The notes below the pieces were generated by a model. The model worked only from the letters and a program-made list of their open reading frames with translations. It was not told where the DNA came from and did not search any database. From Paractinoplanes toevensis (GTDB lineage: Bacteria; Actinomycetota; Actinomycetes; Mycobacteriales; Micromonosporaceae), in contig NZ_BOQN01000063.1 of assembly GCF_018332695.1 (NCBI RefSeq), forward strand, positions 1-64,000: DNA of 64,000 bases, in the 5' to 3' direction. Numbering within the stretch: position 1 is the first letter of the stretch; each line of letters begins with the position of its first letter. The translations under genes and the position numbers were made by a program. Below are positions 32,740-40,766 of this stretch, one piece after another.

Positions 32740-33787
32740 GCCGACCCCACCCCGGCCGCCGACCGCGCCCGCGCAGGCGGCGCCCGCGCAGGCCGCATCT
32801 CCACCGGGGCCCGCGCAGGCCGCATCTCCACCGGGGCCCGCGCAGGCCGCCTCCACACACGACGTGCCCCCACAGGACGCGCCACCGCAAGCCACGCCTC
32901 CACAAGCCGTGCCTCCACAGGACGCGCCACCGGAAACCGCGCCCCCACAGGCCGTGGCCCCGCAGGCCGCGCCCCCACAGGCCGCGCCCCCACAGGCCGT
33001 GCCTCCACCGCCGGGGTCTGCGCGACGCCCGGCCGGTTACCTCTTGCTTCTTCCGGCCGCGCTCATCGCGCTTGCCGGCGGACTGATCGGCGGGTTGGTC
33101 GGGCGGTCGATCGGCGCGGATGACGACGTGGCGGGGACCGGGTGCCCGGCCGCGACCATTGCCGAGCAGGTGCTGCCCTCCGTCGTCACGCTGGCCGTTA
33201 CCAACGGCGCTACCAGCGGCAACGGCAGTGGCGAGGTGATCCGGGACGGCGGTTACATCCTCACCAACGACCACGTCATCGCCCCGGCCGGGCGCGGCGG
33301 CCGGATCGACGTGCTGTTCAGTGACGGCCGGACCGCGCCGGCCACGATCGTCGGCCGCGCCGTTCAGGTGGACCTGGCCGTGGTGCGGGTGGCCGCGCCG
33401 GAGCCGTTGCCGTTAATCGCGGTGGGCCGCTCGTCGACGCTGCGGGTCGGCCAGCCGGTGGTGGCGCTCGGCGCCCCGCTCGGCCTGTCCGGCACGGTCA
33501 CCGCCGGGATCGTCAGCGCGCTCGGCCGGGACATCCCGGTGCCGGCCGACGGCGGGCAGACCGCGGTGCTGCCCGGTGCCGTGCAGACCGACGCGGCCAT
33601 CAACCCCGGCAACTCGGGCGGCCCGCTGGTCGACTGCGACGGCCGCCTGATCGGGGTGAACACCGCCATCGCCACCGTGCCGAACGAGGCCGGCCAGGGC
33701 GGCGGCGGCAGCGTGGGAATCGGTTTCGCCATCCCGGTCGACGAGGCCATGGTGGTGGCCGATCAGTTGATCAACCGGGGCCCATAG
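32732..33787 (+). CDS. membrane-anchored HtrA-like serine protease without PDZ domain
   Basis: The 351-residue protein begins with about 90 cytoplasmic residues of Pro/Gln/Ala repeats (PPQAAPPQAAPPQAVPP-like), encoded partly by a 27-bp tandem repeat (32791-32844). One membrane helix (about 102-124) follows, then a trypsin-like domain: catalytic His181 in TNDHVIA, Asp214 in VQVDLAVVRV and Ser295 in NPGNSGGPLVD. A PDZ domain, usual in HtrA, is absent. It probably acts outside the membrane on misfolded or signalling proteins. Confidence 0.88.
   Translation: MAEPTPPRPPTAPAQAAPAQAASPPGPAQAASPPGPAQAASTHDVPPQDAPPQATPPQAVPPQDAPPETAPPQAVAPQAAPPQAAPPQAVPPPPGSARRPAGYLLLLPAALIALAGGLIGGLVGRSIGADDDVAGTGCPAATIAEQVLPSVVTLAVTNGATSGNGSGEVIRDGGYILTNDHVIAPAGRGGRIDVLFSDGRTAPATIVGRAVQVDLAVVRVAAPEPLPLIAVGRSSTLRVGQPVVALGAPLGLSGTVTAGIVSALGRDIPVPADGGQTAVLPGAVQTDAAINPGNSGGPLVDCDGRLIGVNTAIATVPNEAGQGGGGSVGIGFAIPVDEAMVVADQLINRGP
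32791..32844 (+). repeat. 27-bp tandem repeat in the protease N-terminal tail
   Basis: The 27-bp unit at 32791-32817 is repeated exactly at 32818-32844. It encodes AASPPGPAQ twice. Confidence 0.8.
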
Positions 33788-33938
33788 CGCCGGGCCAGGA
33801 GCGCGGCACCGCCGGGCCGCCGTAGCCGGGCCGCCATCACCGGGCCAGCCGATGAATCGGTGCGCCGGGCGCCGGGCCAGGAGTGCGGGTCCGTCGGGCC
33901 GCCATCACCGGACCGGCCGATGAATCGGTGCCCCGGGC
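33787..33938 (+). repeat. imperfect direct repeat downstream of the protease gene
   Basis: Two copies (33787-33867 and 33870-33938) share GCGCCGGGCCAGGAG, GGGCCGCCATCACCGG and CCGATGAATCGGTG. The first copy carries an extra CGTAGCCGGGCC. CCGATGAATCGG also forms a short hairpin. The gap 33788-34086 is otherwise without a gene. Confidence 0.7.
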
Positions 33939-34086
33939 GGGATGCTTCTTGTTCGGACGGCCGCATGACCGGCCCATACCTTCGCGCCGGGTGATCTCGG
34001 GCGGCGGGCGGCGGGGGCGCGCGGCGCTCGGGATCGATAGGCTGTGGGACACCGCCGCCCCCGAAGCTCGAAAGCGACAATCACCA

Positions 34087-34419
34087 ATGCAGGTCTCGGT
34101 CGCCCACCACCCGCCCAACACGGCCGTCCTCGTGCTGCGCGGTTCCCTCGACATCGACACCGCGCCTGCCCTCAAGGCGAACCTCAACCGCCTGGTCGAA
34201 CGCCCCAGCCCTCGGGTCGTTGTCGACGTCGCGGGTCTCGACTTCTGTGACTCGATGGGGGTCGGCGTGCTGGTCACGGCGCACGGCCGGGCCACCGAGC
34301 GGGGCGGCTGGGTGCGCCTGGCCGCGCCGAGTGGCTTCCTGCGCCGCCTCTTCGACACCCTGGGCCTGACCGATTACCTGGCGCTCTACCCGGATGTGGC
34401 GGCCGCTTTGAAGGAGTGA
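34087..34419 (+). CDS. STAS-domain anti-anti-sigma factor
   Basis: The ATG at 34087 gives 110 residues. The fold is complete: VLVLRGSLDIDTAPALK, VVVDVAGLDFCDSMGVGVLVTAHG and a C-terminal helix. Ser56 in FCDSMGVG is the position phosphorylated in SpoIIAA-type antagonists, which release a sigma factor by binding its anti-sigma kinase. No anti-sigma (RsbW-like) gene is adjacent. Open sequence upstream of the ATG belongs to the repeated region and is unlikely to be translated. Confidence 0.88.
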   Translation: MQVSVAHHPPNTAVLVLRGSLDIDTAPALKANLNRLVERPSPRVVVDVAGLDFCDSMGVGVLVTAHGRATERGGWVRLAAPSGFLRRLFDTLGLTDYLALYPDVAAALKE

Positions 34420-34521
34420 CCGGGCCGAATCTTGTCGATCTGGTGCGCGGAGCTCGCGCGAAGTGCACAAGATCGGGCGGTGCCGAGCCAGGAGCGGCGG
34501 CGCCGATGTTGCGGAACAGGC

Positions 34522-34623
34522 GCCGGGTTACTCGCGGAGCGCGCCGGGGTGCTCTCGGAGCACCGGGTTTACTTGCGGAGCGCCGGGTTACTCGCGGAGT
34601 GCGCCGAGTTGCTCGCGGAGTGA
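34522..34623 (+). repeat. five imperfect 19-22-bp tandem repeats
   Basis: Units start at about 34522, 34544, 34563, 34583 and 34604, with the consensus CCGGGTTACTCGCGGAGCG. They lead straight into repeat copy D, which itself contains CTCGCGGAG, so the tandem array may have grown from one end of that element. Confidence 0.75.
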
Positions 34624-34626
34624 GCC

Positions 34627-34709
34627 GGGCCCGCCCGCAGCGGGCTCGCGGAGGGTGAGTGTCGCTCAGCGAAACCGAGTGCCACGGGACTTGTCCGTAT
34701 GCGTACTGA
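34627..34709 (+). repeat. dispersed structured repeat, copy D
   Basis: Blocks GGGCCCGCCCGC-AGCGGGC, CTCGCGGAGGGTGAG, ACCGAGTGCCACGGGAC and a degraded CCGTATGCGTACTG appear. It is the most diverged of the four copies. Confidence 0.72.
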
Positions 34710-34710
34710 A

Positions 34711-34754
34711 AAAAGGAAGCAGCCCCGCCAAGCGCGACGGGGCCGCTTCTTTAA
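34711..34754. terminator. bidirectional rho-independent terminator
   Basis: Stem GAAGCAGCCCCG (34718-34729) pairs with CGGGGCCGCTTC (34740-34751) with one mismatch. An A-run (34711-34716) precedes it and TTT follows, so it can end transcription of the STAS gene (+) and of the protease gene (-). Confidence 0.85.
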
Positions 34755-34761
34755 AAAGAAA

Positions 34762-36738
34762 TCAGCTGGTTACGCCGAAGACGATGCGGCCCAGGGTGTC
34801 CTCGGTGCCGATGAAGCCCTCGGACGGGATGAAGCGGCTGTCGCCGAAGTCGACGTCGGGGTCGTCGGCGGTGCCGCCGATGCCGTCGGGGCCCACGCCG
34901 AACAGGGTGGCGAAGCCGGTGCCGCCGGCGTCCATCAGGTTCGGGAGGGCGTCCTGGTTGTCGGTGTGGTAGTCGCCGAAGAAGTGGCCGGCCTCGTGGG
35001 AGATGACGTTGCTGAGGGCCTGGCCGACGAAGGCGATCCGGTCGCTCGCCGGGGTCAGGTAGGTGTTCAGCGACGCCGATGAGTCACCGGCCGGTGCGCT
35101 GAGCACGTCCAGCAGGACCAGCGCGGTCTCCTCGGTCTCGAAGTTGCCGGGGTCGATGCTCTGGGCGATGCCGATGGTGTCGACGCCGCTCTCGTCGATG
35201 GTGCCGCCGACCACGATGCGGCTGACGTTGGCGCCGCCCCACGGGTCGTCGTCGTCCTTGCTGTTCTTGATTTTCAGCTTGAACTTCGGGTTCAGGCCGC
35301 TGGCTACGAGGTCCTTCTTGAGGTTCTCGGTGACGCCGGCGGTGACCGCGTCGATCACCGCGTCCTCGTCGGCCCGGGTCAGGCCCCAGCTGGCCAGGAA
35401 CGCGGCGAACGGGCTGAGGTCGCGGTTGCCGGGCCCGCCGAAGACGCCGGTGTTGACCCGCTCACCATCAAAATCAAGGAACAGCGTCTGTACGGGCGTA
35501 GCACCCTGAAGTACGGGCCGGTAGCCCTCGACCGTGATGTCGTAGGCGCCGGAACCGGACTGCACGCCGACGTAGTGCCAGCCGGCCTTGGTCGCCACGT
35601 AGTCGGTGACCGCGGTGCCGCCCGCGGGCAGCGGGGAGGCGAGCGGATAGATGTAGGAGGCGTCCTGGTCGGAGCCGTGGACCTCGCGGGGTGCGGTGTC
35701 GTAGACGGTGATGTAGGTGGGGCTGCCCTTGACGCTGGCGCCGATGATGTCGCCGGCCTTCAGCTTGATGGCGAAGAAGTCCTTGTCGATGCCGCCGGAG
35801 GTGAGCGTCAGCGTGTAGGGGCCTTCGGTGGGCGGGGTGGGGTCGCCGATGCCGCCGCCGCTGGCCGAGTCGAACGGGTCGGCGGGCAGACCGCCGTATG
35901 CGGCAACCGCCAGGTAGAACGTGCCGGCCGCGGGGACCGTGTAGGTGATCTGGCTGTCCAGGCCGGTGAAGTCGTCGTTGACGGCGAGGAGCGTGCCGTC
36001 CGCCGCGAACAGTTCGATGACCGTGTCGAGCGGGCCGGTCGGGGTCGCCGTCTTCAGCGTGAGCACCTTGCCGGCGGCTGCGGTGATCTTGTAGAAGTCG
36101 AAGTCGTTGCTGCCGTCGCCGGTCTGCCGGCCGTGCGGGCCGTCGCCGATCACCGCGTCGATCAGCGCGCCGCTGCGGATGGCGCCGATTCCGGTGTCGC
36201 CGGCCAGGGTGATCGAGCCGTTGTCCTCGGCCGGTGCGGGAACGGCCGGGGTGCTGACCGCGTCGTTGTCGAGGCTGCCGAGCACCCGGATCTTCGGGTA
36301 GGTGCCGGTGCCGAAGGTGGTGATCCGCTGCGCGTTGGCGGGGGTGTCGTTGCCGCCGTTGGTGCCGTCGATCTCGTCCTCGTCGACCACCACCGCCGGT
36401 GCGGCGGCCTGCGCGGCGAGGGCGGGGTTGGTGCTGGCCAGCGATTTCGCCCGGAGCGCCGCCTTGGACTTGGCCTGCACCTTCAGATAGTTCGCCCAGC
36501 CCGAGTAGTCGACCTTGCTGGCGTCGGCGACCTGGGCGAGGAACGGGTTGGGGCCTTTGGGCTTCGCCCCATACGAAGCCTTCGGCGCTATGCCGATGCC
36601 GGCGGCCAGCGAGGCCTTGTCGGCCGGGCTGAGATCATCGTGTGTCGCAGGAGAGGTGGGGGCGGCCTGCGCGGCGCCTGGCGTGATCAGTGCCAGGCCC
36701 AACAGGGTCGCCGAGATGGTTGCGATGCTACGTCGCAT
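34762..36738 (-). CDS. secreted metzincin-like metalloprotease with PPC-type domains
   Basis: The ATG at 36738 gives 658 residues. A signal peptide (ending AAQAA) is followed by about 60 residues of propeptide-like sequence. Two beta-rich bacterial pre-peptidase C-terminal (PPC)-type domains follow at about 170-300 and 310-400 (DFDFYKITAAAGKVLTLKT..., AGTFYLAV). The catalytic domain carries HEAGHFFGDYH, the HExxHxxGxxH zinc signature (His581, Glu582, His585, His591), and a Met-turn candidate NLMDAGG (Met602). It degrades extracellular protein; the substrate is unknown. It shares the terminator at 34711-34754. Confidence 0.85.
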   Translation of the reverse strand: MRRSIATISATLLGLALITPGAAQAAPTSPATHDDLSPADKASLAAGIGIAPKASYGAKPKGPNPFLAQVADASKVDYSGWANYLKVQAKSKAALRAKSLASTNPALAAQAAAPAVVVDEDEIDGTNGGNDTPANAQRITTFGTGTYPKIRVLGSLDNDAVSTPAVPAPAEDNGSITLAGDTGIGAIRSGALIDAVIGDGPHGRQTGDGSNDFDFYKITAAAGKVLTLKTATPTGPLDTVIELFAADGTLLAVNDDFTGLDSQITYTVPAAGTFYLAVAAYGGLPADPFDSASGGGIGDPTPPTEGPYTLTLTSGGIDKDFFAIKLKAGDIIGASVKGSPTYITVYDTAPREVHGSDQDASYIYPLASPLPAGGTAVTDYVATKAGWHYVGVQSGSGAYDITVEGYRPVLQGATPVQTLFLDFDGERVNTGVFGGPGNRDLSPFAAFLASWGLTRADEDAVIDAVTAGVTENLKKDLVASGLNPKFKLKIKNSKDDDDPWGGANVSRIVVGGTIDESGVDTIGIAQSIDPGNFETEETALVLLDVLSAPAGDSSASLNTYLTPASDRIAFVGQALSNVISHEAGHFFGDYHTDNQDALPNLMDAGGTGFATLFGVGPDGIGGTADDPDVDFGDSRFIPSEGFIGTEDTLGRIVFGVTS

Positions 36739-36843
36739 TCGTCCCCCTTCAGCACATCCGAGCCCCCCGGCCGCGGATGGCAAGGGTGACGCTACTGAAG
36801 GACAACCATCAATATCTAGAGTTGTAAATGCGTCGTAATAGAT

Positions 36844-37905
36844 CTATCGACCATCTGTTGACCGGCGCTGCTGAACTCCCTCCAGCGCGGCGACGGCAGC
36901 TCCTCGGGCGCCGGCCATGTCGAGATCGGCGACCAGTGCGAAAGTCGCCGCGGCCTGCTGCTCGGCCCGCAGCTGGGTGTGCTCGCGGACGGTGTTGAGG
37001 AACCACTGCCGGAACTTCGGCGCCGCCTCCACCACGCCGCCGCCCAACAGGTACGCGTGCGGGTCGGTGAAGTTGGCGGCGACGGTGAAAAGCTTCCCGA
37101 TCGCCTTCGCCTGCTGCCCGAACACCGCCAGGGCGAGCGGGTCCTCCTTCTCGCCGTAACCGCGCAGCAGCTTCGCGGCCTTGGCGATCGGCTCGGCCGC
37201 GAGGGGGTGGTCGGGGAACTTGGTGAGCCAGTACGGCAACAGGTTGTTCTTGATGCCGGTGAGCGAGGCGAGGCTCTCCCCGTCGCCCTCGAAGCCGCAG
37301 TTGCACAGCGGCACCGGCTGGTCGGCCTCGAGCACGCCGTGCAGCGGGATCTGCACGTGCCCCAGCTCGCCGGCCATGCCGGCCGCCCCGGAGATCACCC
37401 GGCCGTTCTCCACCACGCCGCCGCCCAGCCCGGTGCCGACGATCGCGGCGACCGACGAGCGGCGCATCGCGTCGGCGCCGAAGAGCTGGTGGTGTGCATA
37501 AAGAGCGGCCGCGTTGGCGTCGTTGTTGTAGAAGACCGGCAGGCCGATCCGGGCCTCGAGCGCGCCCCGGATGTCGAAGCCGTGCCACGACACCTGGTTG
37601 AAGTTCGTCGCGCCCTTGGACGAGATCACCCCGGTCGCGCTGGCCGGACCCGGCGTGTCCAGGCCCACCGCCCGCACCAGGGTCAGCGGTGTGCTGGTCA
37701 GGTCGAGGATGTTGGTGAACGCCTCGGCCAGGGCCTCGACCGCCGACTCGGGGCCCTCGGTCACGAGACTCGGGTTCTCCACCAGATGATCGACGAGATA
37801 TTGACCCGTCGCGTCGAGCACGGTGGCGTTGTTGCAGGTCCCGCCGTTGTCTAGGCCGACAACGACCCAGGAGGCGGGCGTGCGTACCGGTTCAGCCTGA
37901 TCCAC
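36844..37905 (-). CDS. ROK-family sugar kinase (glucokinase-like)
   Basis: The GTG at 37905 gives 353 residues. ROK blocks: GLDNGGTCNNATV (N-terminal phosphate loop, close to the DxGGT consensus), NNDANAAALY, the glycine-rich GTGLGGGVV and GELGHVQIP. The zinc-binding loop is PLCNCGFEGDGES; the usual CxCGxxGC has Asp in place of the third Cys, so zinc binding may be weakened. The likely reaction is ATP-dependent phosphorylation of a hexose. It lies alone, divergent from the DUF1800 gene. Confidence 0.85.
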   Translation of the reverse strand: MDQAEPVRTPASWVVVGLDNGGTCNNATVLDATGQYLVDHLVENPSLVTEGPESAVEALAEAFTNILDLTSTPLTLVRAVGLDTPGPASATGVISSKGATNFNQVSWHGFDIRGALEARIGLPVFYNNDANAAALYAHHQLFGADAMRRSSVAAIVGTGLGGGVVENGRVISGAAGMAGELGHVQIPLHGVLEADQPVPLCNCGFEGDGESLASLTGIKNNLLPYWLTKFPDHPLAAEPIAKAAKLLRGYGEKEDPLALAVFGQQAKAIGKLFTVAANFTDPHAYLLGGGVVEAAPKFRQWFLNTVREHTQLRAEQQAAATFALVADLDMAGARGAAVAALEGVQQRRSTDGR

Positions 37906-38020
37906 AGAGCTGAGCGTACGTCCGGTTCCGCCTCCGGGGTACGGGTGCGGGCGGATTGCGGCTCGGTTAGTGATGGTTGCAGCGGCGACGGCCCCGGGCT
38001 CACCGGTCGAACCGTGTTGC

Positions 38021-39505
38021 ATGACGACCCGCCGCACGCTTCTCGCCGCCGCCGGAGCCGCCACCGTCGCCGTCGCCGCCGGGGGCGGTGTCGCCCACGC
38101 CGCCGCTGCGGGAGCGGGAACGGGAACGGACCACCTGGTGCGCCGGGCCACCTTCGGGCCGACCCCGGCGACGCTGGCCGAGGCCGCTTCCCTCGGCGTG
38201 AGCGGCTGGCTGGAGAAGCAGCTGGCCCCCGAGAAGATCAACGACGCGGCCTGCGACGACCTGCTGGCCCGCCTGCCACTCGCGGGCGCGAGCATCGCCA
38301 CCGTACGGGCCAAGCTGCCGGTGCACTCCTACGACGCGTTCAAGCAGCTCGGCCGGGCCGGCGTGGCCCGCGCCGCGTGGAGCAACCGGCAGCTGTTCGA
38401 GAACGTCGCCGCGTTCTGGGCCAACCACCTGCACATCGCCGCGCCGTCCAGCGGCGTCTGGGACAGCCGGGCCGACTACGACGCCCAGGTGATCCGCAAG
38501 CACACGTTCGGGAAGTTCGCCGACATGCTGAAGGCGTCGATGAGGCATCCGGCGATGCTCACCTACCTCGACAACCGCTCCTCCACCAGGAGCCACCCCA
38601 ACGAGAACTACGCCCGCGAGCTGATGGAGCTGCACACCGTCGGCCTGGTCTACACCGAGGACGACGTGCAGGCGGCCGCGCGCCTGCTCTCCGGCCTGAC
38701 CGTGGCCAAGGACGGCACCTATGTGTACGACGCCGCGAAGCACCTCGGCGGGGCCGTCAAGATCCTCGGCTTTTCGTCGGCGAATGGGGCGAATGAGGCG
38801 GCGCCGCTCGCCTTCGCCGACTATCTGGCCCGGCACCCATCGACCGCCGCACGCATCGCGACCAAGCTGTGCGTTCGATTTGTCGCCGACGAGCCCCCGG
38901 CTTCGCTGGTCGCCAAGCTGGCCAAGGTCTACCTGGACAACGACACCGCGATCAAGCCGGTGATCAGAGCGCTCTTCACCTCGCCGGAGTTCGCCGCGAG
39001 CGCCGGAAAGAAGACGCGCACGCCGTTCGAGGACCTGGTCGCGACGATCCGGACGCTCGGCCTCGGACCGGAGAAGACCGGCACCAAGGCCCTCGACGCC
39101 CTCTACAACGCGCTCGTCGACGCCGGCCACGCGCCGTACCGGTGGGGCCCGCCGAACGGCTACCCGGACGTGGCGGTGGCCTGGGCGTCCCCGTCGGTGT
39201 TCCTGCTGAAGTGCAACTGGCACCTCAACCTGACCACCGGCTGGTACCCGACGCAGCTCACCCGGCCCGCCGACCTGCGCAAAGCTCTGGTCCCGACGCT
39301 GCCGGCCAGCTACGGCGCGCTGATCGACGCCCTGGCCACCCGGCTGACCGGCGGCAAACTGCCGGCCGCGCACACCGCCGCCGTGCTCAGCGTCGCCGGA
39401 AAGCTGCCGACCAGTCCCTTGACCAGCTCCGACAAGTCTCTCGCGGGCAGCTTCCCCTACCTGGTGGCGCTCGTCCTCGACTCGCCGACCTTCCAGCTGA
39501 GGTGA
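38021..39505 (+). CDS. Tat-exported DUF1800 protein
   Basis: The ATG at 38021 gives 494 residues. A twin-arginine signal (TTRRTLLAAAGAATVAV) is followed by the DUF1800 body: HLVRRATFGPTPATLAEA, WLEKQLAPE, NENYARELMELHTVGLVYTEDDV, FADYLARHPSTAARIATKLC and DALYNALVDAGHAPYRWGPPNGYPD. Function is unknown for the family. It is directly followed, 2 bp away, by a DUF1501 gene, the usual partner. Confidence 0.9.
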   Translation: MTTRRTLLAAAGAATVAVAAGGGVAHAAAAGAGTGTDHLVRRATFGPTPATLAEAASLGVSGWLEKQLAPEKINDAACDDLLARLPLAGASIATVRAKLPVHSYDAFKQLGRAGVARAAWSNRQLFENVAAFWANHLHIAAPSSGVWDSRADYDAQVIRKHTFGKFADMLKASMRHPAMLTYLDNRSSTRSHPNENYARELMELHTVGLVYTEDDVQAAARLLSGLTVAKDGTYVYDAAKHLGGAVKILGFSSANGANEAAPLAFADYLARHPSTAARIATKLCVRFVADEPPASLVAKLAKVYLDNDTAIKPVIRALFTSPEFAASAGKKTRTPFEDLVATIRTLGLGPEKTGTKALDALYNALVDAGHAPYRWGPPNGYPDVAVAWASPSVFLLKCNWHLNLTTGWYPTQLTRPADLRKALVPTLPASYGALIDALATRLTGGKLPAAHTAAVLSVAGKLPTSPLTSSDKSLAGSFPYLVALVLDSPTFQLR

Positions 39506-39507
39506 TC

Positions 39508-40755
39508 ATGAAGTTCCCGGGATGTGCGGAGAACGTGACCATCAGCCGCCGCGGCCTGCTCGGCGCGGCCGCCCTCACCGGCCTGGCCGGCGCCGGCGTG
39601 TCCACCCAGCTGGCGTTCGCCGCGCCGGGCTACACCGGCGACACGCTGGTCGTGCTGTCGCTGCACGGCGGTTTCGACGGCCTGTCGGCGATCGCCCCGA
39701 TCGGCGACACCGACTACTACCGGGCGCGGCCGACCATCGCCCTGCCGAAGAGCCAGGTCATCGCCGGGGACGGCACGTTCGGCCTGCACCCGGCCTTGAA
39801 CCCGCTGCTGCCGCTGTGGAAGGGCGGCAAGCTCGCCGCCGTGCACGCGGTCGGCCAGCCCAACCCGACCCGCTCGCACTTCGCCGCCATGGACGCGATG
39901 GAGAACGCGGCCCCCGGCACCTCGATCCGCAGCGGCTGGCTCGACCGGATGCTCGGCGGCACCGGCGCCACCGGCCCGCTCGCCGGCGTCTCGGTCGGCG
40001 GGGCCATGCCGAGCCGGCTCTTCGCCGGGCCGGTCCCGGCCGTCTCGATGGCCGCCATCGACAAATTCACCCTGGCCGGCGATTCGGTCAAGCGACCGAT
40101 GGCCGCGGCCCTCACGGCGATGTACGCGGACGCGCCGCCCCACCTGGCCGGCCCCGCCCTCGCCGCCGGCAAGGCGCTGACCGCGACCGCCGCCATCCGC
40201 GGCACCACCTACACCCCGGCCAACGGTGCCGCCTACCCCGCCACCGAGCTGGGCGGGGCGCTGCGCGACGTCGCCCGGCTGATCAAGTCGAAGACCGGCC
40301 TGGTCACCGCGGCCGTCGACTGCGGCGACTGGGACATGCACGACGCGCTCGGCACCGCCACCAAGGGCCAGCGCATGCACGACAACCTCACCGACCTGGC
40401 CCTCGCCCTGGCCGCCTTCGCCACCGACCTCGGGCCGGCCGGGATGAACGGGGTGACCCTGCTGACCATCAGCGAGTTCGGCCGCCGCGTGCAGGAGAAC
40501 GCGTCGCACGGCGCCGACCACGGCCACGGCAACGCGATGCTGCTGCTCGGCGGCGGCGTACGCGGTGGCAAGGTCTACACCAACTGGCCCGGCCTGTCCC
40601 CCGGCGCGCTCGTCGCCGGCGACCTGGCCGCCACCACCGACTACCGCTCGGTGATCGGTGAACTCCTGCAGAAACGCTGCGGCTTCGGCTCCCTTTCCGA
40701 GGTTTTCCCGGGCATCGAACCGTCCGCCTTCGGTCTGGCCGCCGCCCGCACCTAA
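39508..40755 (+). CDS. Tat-exported DUF1501 protein
   Basis: The ATG at 39508 gives 415 residues. A Tat-type signal VTISRRGLLGAAALTGLAG is followed by LVVLSLHGGFDGLSAIAPIGD, FGLHPALNPLLPLWK, GQPNPTRSHFAAMDAMENA, GDWDMHDALG and TISEFGRRVQENASHGADHGHGNAMLLLGG. That order and the His/Asp pattern suggest an alkaline-phosphatase-like fold, but no reaction has been established. It works presumably with the DUF1800 protein on the outer face of the membrane. Confidence 0.9.
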   Translation: MKFPGCAENVTISRRGLLGAAALTGLAGAGVSTQLAFAAPGYTGDTLVVLSLHGGFDGLSAIAPIGDTDYYRARPTIALPKSQVIAGDGTFGLHPALNPLLPLWKGGKLAAVHAVGQPNPTRSHFAAMDAMENAAPGTSIRSGWLDRMLGGTGATGPLAGVSVGGAMPSRLFAGPVPAVSMAAIDKFTLAGDSVKRPMAAALTAMYADAPPHLAGPALAAGKALTATAAIRGTTYTPANGAAYPATELGGALRDVARLIKSKTGLVTAAVDCGDWDMHDALGTATKGQRMHDNLTDLALALAAFATDLGPAGMNGVTLLTISEFGRRVQENASHGADHGHGNAMLLLGGGVRGGKVYTNWPGLSPGALVAGDLAATTDYRSVIGELLQKRCGFGSLSEVFPGIEPSAFGLAAART

Positions 40756-40766
40756 GCTCACCTCTA

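Larger units (their letters stand above)
34420..34761. other. 342-bp non-coding region with repeats and terminator
   Basis: The region holds a hairpin with an AATCTTGT arm and an ACAAGATCGGG arm (34431-34478), five imperfect 19-22-bp tandem units (34522-34623), repeat copy D (34627-34709) and a bidirectional terminator (34711-34754). No credible gene is present. Confidence 0.8.

Noticed and set aside
34522..34623. CRISPR-like regular spacing
   Set aside because: Units are about 20 bp apart with no unique spacers; this is a simple tandem array.
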